The notes under the pieces are model-generated. The model was not told the DNA's origin. It made no database searches and saw nothing but the letters and a program-made list of their open reading frames with translations. Position numbers and translations under genes: made by a program. Positions 1 to 4,133 of a DNA stretch of 5,167 bases are shown in pieces. Within the stretch, counting starts at the first letter, position 1, and each line of letters opens with the position of its first letter. The DNA lies in contig CAIYWO010000154.1 of the NCBI GenBank assembly GCA_903929925.1, positions 1 to 5,167 of the forward strand. The letters run 5' to 3'. The stretch comes from an uncultured beta proteobacterium (GTDB lineage Bacteria > Pseudomonadota > Gammaproteobacteria > Burkholderiales > Burkholderiaceae_B).

Positions 1-918
1 TTCTGGGCGCCTCAACCGGTCACTCCGATCGTGTTAGACGCACAAAGCAACGCTGCACAAGCCTTGCGCGATGTATCTGCCGAGTGCCTGGATCAAATCA
101 TCCGAAACAGCGCAATCATTGCTGGTGTCGATACCGGTGACCTCTACGCAGACAAGCGCTCTGAACATGTGCACCAGCTGCGTGTCGGCATTCGTCGACT
201 ACGCTCTGCCTGGTCTTTTTTCAATGGGCTGACCGACTTACCCAGCCTGGAAGCACGCACTGAAATAAAAATGCATTTTGCTCAATTGGGTGGCGCTCGC
301 GATGACGACGTCTTGCGAGAACTGATTTTGCCCATTTTGCGCAAAGCAGGGCAACCGCCATTAGTTCTGGATCAAGCAGTGCAAGATAACCATGCCGCAA
401 CAACCGTTCGCAGCGTGCGTTACCAGTCTTGGCTACTTGAGATGCTGGCGCGTGTCGTACTCCCTCCGGTCCCCACCGCTTCGACCGCCTTACAAACTAA
501 CGAAGAAGTCCTTGCGAAACCTGTAGAACAATCGCTCGAACAAACGCTCAGCAAAAAACTAAAGAAATGGGATCGCAAAGTTGTAGCGGAGGGGAGCCAA
601 CTTCCAACGCTGGACATGGAAGCCCGGCATGAGTTGCGCAAGCGGGGCAAAAAGCTGCGTTATGCACTGCAGTTCTGTGAATCGATCTTGCCACAACGTC
701 GACTCGCACCATACAAAAAGGCTCTGGCGCGTGTACAGAATATTCTGGGCGAGATGAATGATCTGATCGTGGCGCGTGAACGCTTCGTTGGCTTACGCGA
801 CACACAACCCAGTGCTTGGTTTGCCTGCGGGTGGATTACCTCGCGACTTGATACCTTGACGCTCGAGGCGACAGAGGCCTTCAAAGCGCTTGCCAACACG
901 CACAGACCCTGGCGCTAG
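1..918 (+). CDS. CHAD domain protein, 5'-partial; probably the C-terminal part of a CYTH-CHAD protein
   Basis: CHAD domains are alpha-helical, rich in conserved His, Arg and Lys, and bind polyphosphate; they are often fused behind a CYTH triphosphatase domain (E. coli YgiF type). Numbering from the GTG at 31, the first signature is HVHQLRVGIRRLR (46-58), then GARDDDVL (88-95), a second basic signature RHELRKRGKKLRY (199-211), and LGEMNDL (239-245). These are the two basic repeats expected of a full CHAD domain. The reading frame is open back to base 1, and the ten codons before the GTG (FWAPQPVTPI) look like the linker between CYTH and CHAD. No Shine-Dalgarno precedes the GTG. I therefore annotate a gene entering from the left rather than a GTG start at 31. 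It converges on ftsY and shares its stop region. The CHAD call is firm; the CYTH fusion is inference, since that domain lies outside the window. Confidence 0.88.
   Translation, partial: FWAPQPVTPIVLDAQSNAAQALRDVSAECLDQIIRNSAIIAGVDTGDLYADKRSEHVHQLRVGIRRLRSAWSFFNGLTDLPSLEARTEIKMHFAQLGGARDDDVLRELILPILRKAGQPPLVLDQAVQDNHAATTVRSVRYQSWLLEMLARVVLPPVPTASTALQTNEEVLAKPVEQSLEQTLSKKLKKWDRKVVAEGSQLPTLDMEARHELRKRGKKLRYALQFCESILPQRRLAPYKKALARVQNILGEMNDLIVARERFVGLRDTQPSAWFACGWITSRLDTLTLEATEAFKALANTHRPWR
915..918. other. Shared palindromic stop CTAG of convergent CHAD gene and ftsY
   Basis: The plus-strand CHAD gene stops with TAG at 916-918. The minus-strand ftsY stops with TAG read from 917 down to 915. The palindrome CTAG therefore provides both stop codons, and the two genes overlap by four bases with no intergenic space. 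Confidence 0.93.
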
Positions 919-2186
919 CCTACTAACGCAGCAGCAAAATCTGCGGCCACAAAGGGCTGCAGATCTTCCATTTTTTCGCCGACGCCAATCCAATAAACGG
1001 GAACCGGGCGTGTGCCTTGGGCTCCAGCAGCTACGGCAGCCAGGGTGCCACCTTTCGCGGTTCCATCTAATTTTGTAACGATCAAACCGGTTAACCCAAC
1101 GGCTGCGTCAAAACTCCGGATTTGCGACAGTACGTTTTGCCCAGAGTTGCCGTCGACAACAAGTAAGACCTCATGCGGCGCTGTCGGGTCAGCCTTGGCA
1201 ATCACACGTCGAATTTTTTTCAGCTCGTCCATCAAGTGCAATTGCGTTGGCAGACGCCCTGCTGTGTCCACCATCACAATATCCATACCGCGCGCGCGTC
1301 CCGCGTGGACAGAATCAAAGGCGACCGCAGCAGGATCCGCGCCGTCCTGCGCGATCACCGACACGTTATTGCGATTACCCCACTCAACAAGCTGCTCGCG
1401 CGCCGCGGCGCGAAACGTATCGCCTGCAGCCAACAAAACTTTGGCACCGCGTTGTTGCAAGGCGTTCGCTAGCTTGCCGATCGAGGTGGTTTTGCCTGCA
1501 CCGTTCACACCGGTAATCATGACGACGAGTGGCCTAACATGGCCAACATCAAACGGCTTTTCAAGAATTTTTAAATGCTCTGCCAACACATCCTTAAGGG
1601 CTTGACGCACAGCATCCGCCTCTTCAATGCGATCTCGCTTTACACGAGCACGAAGCGCACCCATGAGTTGCTCGGTGGCCTCGACGCCAGCGTCGGCCAT
1701 GATCAATGCCGTCTCAAGTTCTTCGAATAAATCTTCATCGACACGCACGCCGACGAACAGACTACCCAGGCTTTGGCCGGTTTTCGCCAAACCGCCTTTC
1801 AGCTTCGCTAACCACGAAGTTTTTTGCTCAGCAATTTCTTCTTCTGTCTGTTCTTCTGTCAGCTCTTCTATCTGGTTTTCCACCGACTCTTGAACCAGCT
1901 CTTGGACCTGTTGAGCTGCGTCGACAGTAAAAGTGGGCAACGGCCCACTGGTCTGCTCAGCGCCAGTGGGCGGAATTGGCAGCCCCGTCTGGCGCCCAAG
2001 TGGCGCGCCTGACAAAGCCTGCGACAACATAAAGCGTCGCCCTTGTACAGGAGGCGTATCCACCGCGATCGCAGGGGCCTCGGTACTGGTATCCTGCGAG
2101 ATGCTCAGATCTGGCGCAGGCGTCAGGGTCTGGTCCTCTGGTAGAGGCTCCGTGGGCGTAGTTTTTTTCTTGAAGAAGCGAAACAT
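915..2186 (-). CDS. ftsY: Signal recognition particle receptor FtsY (SRP GTPase)
   Basis: FtsY is the membrane-associated SRP receptor. It pairs with Ffh and hydrolyses GTP to deliver ribosome-nascent-chain complexes to the translocon. The product is 423 aa. A basic-aromatic N-terminus (MFRFFKKK) leads into an acidic, proline-rich A domain (to about 122). The amphipathic lipid-binding helix starts near SWLAKLKGGLAKTGQSLGSLF (124-144). The N domain follows, then the G domain with G1 GVNGAGKTT (226-234), DTFRAAAREQL (256-266), DTAGR (307-311), TKLDG (371-375) and the closing GVGEKMEDLQPF (401-412). The ATG at 2186 is chosen because it begins the typical MF-FFKKK start; the frame stays open 38 codons further, but that stretch is antisense to rsmD. 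No Shine-Dalgarno is visible upstream. The gene diverges from rsmD across one base, a pairing familiar from betaproteobacteria. Confidence 0.97.
   Translation of the reverse strand: MFRFFKKKTTPTEPLPEDQTLTPAPDLSISQDTSTEAPAIAVDTPPVQGRRFMLSQALSGAPLGRQTGLPIPPTGAEQTSGPLPTFTVDAAQQVQELVQESVENQIEELTEEQTEEEIAEQKTSWLAKLKGGLAKTGQSLGSLFVGVRVDEDLFEELETALIMADAGVEATEQLMGALRARVKRDRIEEADAVRQALKDVLAEHLKILEKPFDVGHVRPLVVMITGVNGAGKTTSIGKLANALQQRGAKVLLAAGDTFRAAAREQLVEWGNRNNVSVIAQDGADPAAVAFDSVHAGRARGMDIVMVDTAGRLPTQLHLMDELKKIRRVIAKADPTAPHEVLLVVDGNSGQNVLSQIRSFDAAVGLTGLIVTKLDGTAKGGTLAAVAAGAQGTRPVPVYWIGVGEKMEDLQPFVAADFAAALVG
939..976 (+). terminator. Candidate terminator for the CHAD gene, inside the 3' end of ftsY
   Basis: Bases 939-948 (ATCTGCGGCC) pair with 955-964 (GGCTGCAGAT) to form a 10-bp stem with one G-U pair and a six-base loop (ACAAAG). 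Six bases later comes a run of six T at 971-976. It lies about 20 bp after the CHAD stop, where a terminator would be expected. The T-run is not directly next to the stem, and the bases also encode the FtsY C-terminus, so the pairing could be fortuitous. Confidence 0.4.
1839..1874 (-). repeat. Three imperfect 12-bp tandem units in ftsY
   Basis: Three consecutive 12-base units lie at 1839-1850 (TTCTTCTGTCTG), 1851-1862 (TTCTTCTGTCAG) and 1863-1874 (CTCTTCTATCTG). The first two differ at one base and the third at a few. On the coding (minus) strand they encode QIEE, LTEE and QTEE, residues 105-116 of FtsY. The repeat is in frame, so a change of copy number would only lengthen or shorten the acidic A domain. 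Confidence 0.8.
2172..2178 (+). promoter_or_regulatory. Ribosome binding site supporting the rsmD GTG start
   Basis: GAAGAAG ends nine bases before the GTG at 2188. The match to the anti-Shine-Dalgarno is only moderate. It also encodes part of the lysine-rich FtsY N-terminus on the other strand, so its purine bias has a second explanation. It helps to choose the GTG over upstream in-frame starts. Confidence 0.45.
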
Positions 2187-2187
2187 A

Positions 2188-2751
2188 GTGAAGAAGTATA
2201 TTCGGATCGTAGGCGGACAGTTTCGTCGCACACCAATTGAGGTGATCGAAGCGGACGGTTTACGTCCCACGCCGGACCGAGTGAGAGAAACGCTCTTCAA
2301 TTGGCTAAATTTTTTTTGGCAAGGTGACTTTCAGAGCAAACGCGTTCTGGATTTATTCGCTGGAAGCGGCGCGCTGGGGTTTGAAGCGGCCTCACGCGGT
2401 GTTGGGTACGTCCAGATGGTGGAACAACACCCCAAAGCAGTCACCGCTTTAAGGGCGCTTCGCGACAAGCTGGGTGCGCAAGCAGTTAGAATTCACGCCG
2501 GAGACGCAAAGCATGTGGTCGCAAGACTAGAGGCTGCGCGCTTTGATCTTATTTTTTTGGATCCACCTTTTGGAAAAAACTGGCTTGAAGAACTCTGGCC
2601 CATTCTTCCAAATTTGTTAGAACCCAACGGTCTTGTTTATATTGAGGCTGAAAAACCGATTTTTGTACCCGAGGAGTACGACTTATTGCGCCAAGACCGC
2701 GCCGGAGCCGTACACTATCATCTCATCCAAATTGCTGCATTGCAAAAATGA
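2188..2751 (+). CDS. rsmD: 16S rRNA (guanine(966)-N(2))-methyltransferase RsmD
   Basis: RsmD is a SAM-dependent class I methyltransferase that makes m2G966 in 16S rRNA in the assembled 30S subunit. The 187-aa product is close to the family length of about 190-200. It opens with IRIVGGQFRRTP (5-16), followed by RPTPDRVRETLFNWL (26-40), a hallmark of the family. The SAM-binding motif I is DLFAGSGALGFEA (55-67) and the catalytic motif IV is DPPF (125-128). The start is taken as the GTG at 2188, because it puts the IRI-GG motif at the usual distance from the N-terminus and has a purine-rich GAAGAAG at 2172-2178 before it. The frame is open upstream to 1933, but that part is antisense ftsY and has no RsmD character. 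Its stop overlaps the coaD start. Confidence 0.95.
   Translation: MKKYIRIVGGQFRRTPIEVIEADGLRPTPDRVRETLFNWLNFFWQGDFQSKRVLDLFAGSGALGFEAASRGVGYVQMVEQHPKAVTALRALRDKLGAQAVRIHAGDAKHVVARLEAARFDLIFLDPPFGKNWLEELWPILPNLLEPNGLVYIEAEKPIFVPEEYDLLRQDRAGAVHYHLIQIAALQK
2195..2200 (-). promoter_or_regulatory. Candidate -10 element for ftsY (TATACT)
   Basis: Read on the minus strand, bases 2200-2195 give TATACT, five of six matches to the sigma70 -10 consensus. It lies inside the first codons of rsmD. Transcription starting 6-8 bases downstream would begin at or within a base or two of the ftsY ATG. I found no convincing -35 at 16-18 bp, so this is a weak call. Confidence 0.25.
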
Positions 2752-3260
2752 TCACTGCTATCTACCCTGGTACGTTCGACCCGATGACCCGCGGCCACGA
2801 AGACTTAGTGCGCCGAGCCGCCAGCCTGTTTGACCGCGTTGTGGTCGGCGTGGCACATAGTCGGAATAAAAAACCGTTCTTCGCCATTGATGAGCGCGTC
2901 GAAATCGCTCGTGAAGTGTTGGGGCACTACCCCAACGTTAAAGTCGCCAGCTTTGCAGGTCTGCTCAAGGATTTTGTGCGCGAGCAGGATGGTCGCGTGA
3001 TTGTCCGTGGGCTGCGTGCGGTATCTGACTTTGAGTACGAATTTCAGATGGCCGGGATGAACCGTCATTTGCTTCCGGAAGTCGAGACACTGTTCATGAC
3101 CCCCTCGGACCAATACCAATTTATTTCGGGCACGATTGTGCGCGAGATCGCTGAGCTGGGCGGAGATGTGAGCAAGTTTGTCTTCCCGTCAGTCGAACGT
3201 TGGTTGCAGGCCAAGTCGAAAGAGCGTCGCGAACAAGCCGCTGCAGCTGCAAAAGCGTAA
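2748..3260 (+). CDS. coaD: Phosphopantetheine adenylyltransferase CoaD (PPAT)
   Basis: CoaD transfers AMP from ATP to 4'-phosphopantetheine, giving dephospho-CoA in the penultimate step of cytosolic CoA synthesis. The product is 170 aa, slightly longer than the usual 160 or so. AIYPGTFDPMTRGH (4-17) contains the nucleotidyltransferase (H/T)xGH motif as TRGH. NKKPFF (40-45) supplies lysines near the active site. RGLRAVSDFEYE (87-98) is the substrate-binding block, and ISGTIVRE (126-133) corresponds to the ISSTxVRE motif. The tail after about residue 156 is charged and then alanine-rich, the likely source of the extra length. The ATG lies in ATGA at 2748-2751, overlapping the rsmD stop, and no independent Shine-Dalgarno is visible. 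Translation is therefore probably coupled to rsmD. Confidence 0.97.
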   Translation: MITAIYPGTFDPMTRGHEDLVRRAASLFDRVVVGVAHSRNKKPFFAIDERVEIAREVLGHYPNVKVASFAGLLKDFVREQDGRVIVRGLRAVSDFEYEFQMAGMNRHLLPEVETLFMTPSDQYQFISGTIVREIAELGGDVSKFVFPSVERWLQAKSKERREQAAAAAKA

Positions 3261-3274
3261 TCCCAAAGGGGATT
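3259..3274 (+). other. Small hairpin between coaD and the ferredoxin gene
   Basis: AATCCC at 3259-3264 and GGGATT at 3269-3274 form a perfect 6-bp stem with loop AAAG, starting inside the coaD stop codon. No T-run follows, so it is not a good intrinsic terminator. It could affect mRNA decay or partly separate the two genes, or be chance. Confidence 0.3.
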
Positions 3275-3291
3275 GCGCCTGAGAGCTTTTT

Positions 3292-3296
3292 AGGAA
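3292..3296 (+). promoter_or_regulatory. Shine-Dalgarno of the ferredoxin gene
   Basis: AGGAA lies four bases before the ATG at 3301. The spacing is a little short, but it is the only good purine motif in the 40-bp gap after coaD, and it fixes the start. Confidence 0.6.
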
Positions 3297-3300
3297 CGCT

Positions 3301-3564
3301 ATGGCACTGCGCATCACCGAGGAATGTATTAATTGCGACGTGTGCGAGCCACAATGTCCCAATGATGCAATCTCGATGGGAGAAGAGATCTACATCATTG
3401 ATCCTGGTGCTTGCACGGAATGCGTGGGCCACCACGACGAGCCCCAGTGCAAGGTGGTCTGTCCTGTCGAGTGCATTGAAATCCACCCGCAGTGGCAGGA
3501 AGGTCAAGATGCCTTAATGGCGAAGTATCGCGTCCTGACCAGCGCCCGCACTGAAAAAACTTAA
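3301..3564 (+). CDS. 2[4Fe-4S] ferredoxin, Alvin / YfhL type
   Basis: This is a small soluble electron carrier of 87 aa. The first cluster motif is C9-x2-C12-x2-C15-x3-C19-P. The second is the long-loop form C38-x2-C41-x8-C50-x3-C54, followed by C58. These nine cysteines have the spacing of the Allochromatium vinosum ferredoxin. By that known fold, C9, C12, C15 and C54 should bind one cluster and C19, C38, C41 and C50 the other, with C58 unligated. The extended loop between C41 and C50 (VGHHDEPQ) and the C-terminal extension after C58 are typical and go with the very low redox potentials known for this subfamily. The gene follows coaD by 40 bp in the same direction and is probably co-transcribed. 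Its redox partner cannot be told from this window. Confidence 0.95.
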   Translation: MALRITEECINCDVCEPQCPNDAISMGEEIYIIDPGACTECVGHHDEPQCKVVCPVECIEIHPQWQEGQDALMAKYRVLTSARTEKT

Positions 3565-3607
3565 AGTACCCGCGGTGTGATTACGCCTGTGGCCAAGCGG
3601 GTGCTTT
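3563..3607. terminator. Candidate bidirectional terminator between the ferredoxin and MOSC_N genes
   Basis: AAAGTACCCGC (3563-3573) pairs with GCGGGTGCTTT (3597-3607), an 11-bp stem with one T-G pair around a 23-base loop; part of the loop (3574-3577 with 3584-3587) can pair again. It starts in the ferredoxin stop codon and includes the stop of the opposing gene. On the minus strand a run of six T (opposite 3554-3559) follows a few bases after the stem. On the plus strand only a short CTTTC ends it, so termination of the leftward gene looks stronger. Confidence 0.5.
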
Positions 3608-3970
3608 CGCGTCAGGATGGATTTTGACAAAACGGCATTCTTGCCCGAGTGCCTTGCTAAACCAAACGGCTGCAACCTCGCCCTCATCAATCACGACGAC
3701 CGGTTGCTTGGCAATCGTTGCGTGACGATTCACACTATCGTCATCCTCGATCACATCCAGCGGTATGTCCATACGCAGCATGCCTGGCGCGCGTAACACC
3801 AAAGCGCCCATTTTCAAATCAACAGAAACTGCCTGCAAGGCCGGGCACACCTTGTCTGTCAGCCACTCGCTTTGCGCGTCGATCACCATCCAACGGTGAT
3901 GATAGTCAGCCGCCAACCTATGGTCTGTGCCAGGACAACCGGCCACCGGAAAAAATTTCGCTTGCGTCAT
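3581..3970 (-). CDS. Stand-alone MOSC N-terminal beta-barrel domain protein (lacks the MOSC domain)
   Basis: The 129-aa product resembles the N-terminal domain of MOSC proteins (E. coli YcbX group). It shows FFPVAGCPG (6-14), in the place of the usual YPVKSC-G, then HRWMVIDAQSEWLTDKVCPAL (25-45) in two pieces, HRWMVID and LTDKVCPAL, matching the family's R-WM-VD...LT-R--P-L pattern. A later V-L-APG stretch and VWFSKALGQECRFVKIHPD near the end match the close of the domain. Full-length members run to about 270-290 aa and carry the MOSC domain with its molybdenum-cofactor cysteine; here TAA follows directly after the first domain. The frame is intact with no internal stop. The start is uncertain: I prefer the ATG at 3970 because it begins just before the first conserved strand, but TTG at 3994 in the same frame is possible. 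Function is unknown; sulfur-carrier activity should not be assumed without the catalytic half. Confidence 0.7.
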   Translation of the reverse strand: MTQAKFFPVAGCPGTDHRLAADYHHRWMVIDAQSEWLTDKVCPALQAVSVDLKMGALVLRAPGMLRMDIPLDVIEDDDSVNRHATIAKQPVVVIDEGEVAAVWFSKALGQECRFVKIHPDAKAPAWPQA

Positions 3971-4051
3971 ATCGCCAACATCCAAAGATTTCAATCTGTA
4001 GACACTTTAGCGCATCCCAACAGGCCTAGGGTTTTCCTGAGGTGCCGTTCC

Positions 4052-4083
4052 TTGACAAAAACTAAGTAAAAACGTCCTATAGA
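4052..4083 (+). promoter_or_regulatory. Candidate sigma70 promoter for the binding-protein gene
   Basis: A perfect -35 hexamer TTGACA lies at 4052-4057. The nearest -10-like hexamer is TATAGA at 4078-4083, 20 bp away, longer than the usual 16-18. At the ideal 17-bp distance the sequence is TCCTAT, a poor match. The promoter may therefore be weak or need an activator. The predicted leader would be about 45 bases. Confidence 0.4.
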
Positions 4084-4121
4084 GGTTAGTTCAAAACACA
4101 TAACTATCATCTGAACACTAC

Positions 4122-4126
4122 GGGAG
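4122..4126 (+). promoter_or_regulatory. Shine-Dalgarno of the binding-protein gene
   Basis: GGGAG is followed by ACAAAAG and the ATG at 4134, a spacing of seven bases. It is the strongest ribosome binding site in the window and fixes the start of this gene. Confidence 0.75.
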
Positions 4127-4133
4127 ACAAAAG

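Larger units (their letters stand above)
3971..4133. promoter_or_regulatory. Divergent intergenic control region
   Basis: This 163-bp gap separates the leftward MOSC_N gene from the rightward binding-protein gene and must hold both promoters. The rightward side has a TTGACA and a TATAGA candidate plus a clear Shine-Dalgarno. For the leftward side I see no convincing promoter. An imperfect stem (4025-4031 with 4036-4042, loop TTTT, one mismatch) and the T-rich/A-rich stretch at 4052-4072 are the only other notable structures. No RNA gene or repeat is evident. Confidence 0.55.

Noticed and set aside
885..916. AGCGC/GCGCT inverted repeat as a terminator for ftsY
   Set aside because: The stem is only five pairs plus a wobble, with a 20-base loop and no T-run on the minus strand.
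1012..1605. 197-codon plus-strand open frame opposite ftsY
   Set aside because: It is a shadow of the FtsY GTPase domain on the other strand, with low-complexity Ser/Ala/Pro composition and no recognisable domain.
2135..2168. CCTCT-GGT-AGAGG hairpin followed by seven T as a terminator
   Set aside because: The T-run is 14 bases from the stem, encodes the lysines of the FtsY N-terminus, and no gene ends there.
1933..2187. In-frame upstream extension of rsmD (ATG at 1933)
   Set aside because: It is entirely antisense to ftsY, shows no RsmD-like sequence, and the conserved IRI-GG start lies just after the GTG at 2188.
2187..2300. In-frame upstream extension of ftsY by 38 codons
   Set aside because: It is antisense to the conserved rsmD N-terminus; the ATG at 2186 gives the typical FtsY beginning.
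3121..3507. Minus-strand open frame across coaD and ferredoxin, considered as the missing MOSC half
   Set aside because: It carries none of the MOSC motifs and runs opposite two well-conserved genes.
4021..4043. Imperfect stem around CCTAGGG-TTTT as an operator or terminator
   Set aside because: It has an internal mismatch, no T-run and no resemblance to an operator I can name; noted only within the intergenic region.
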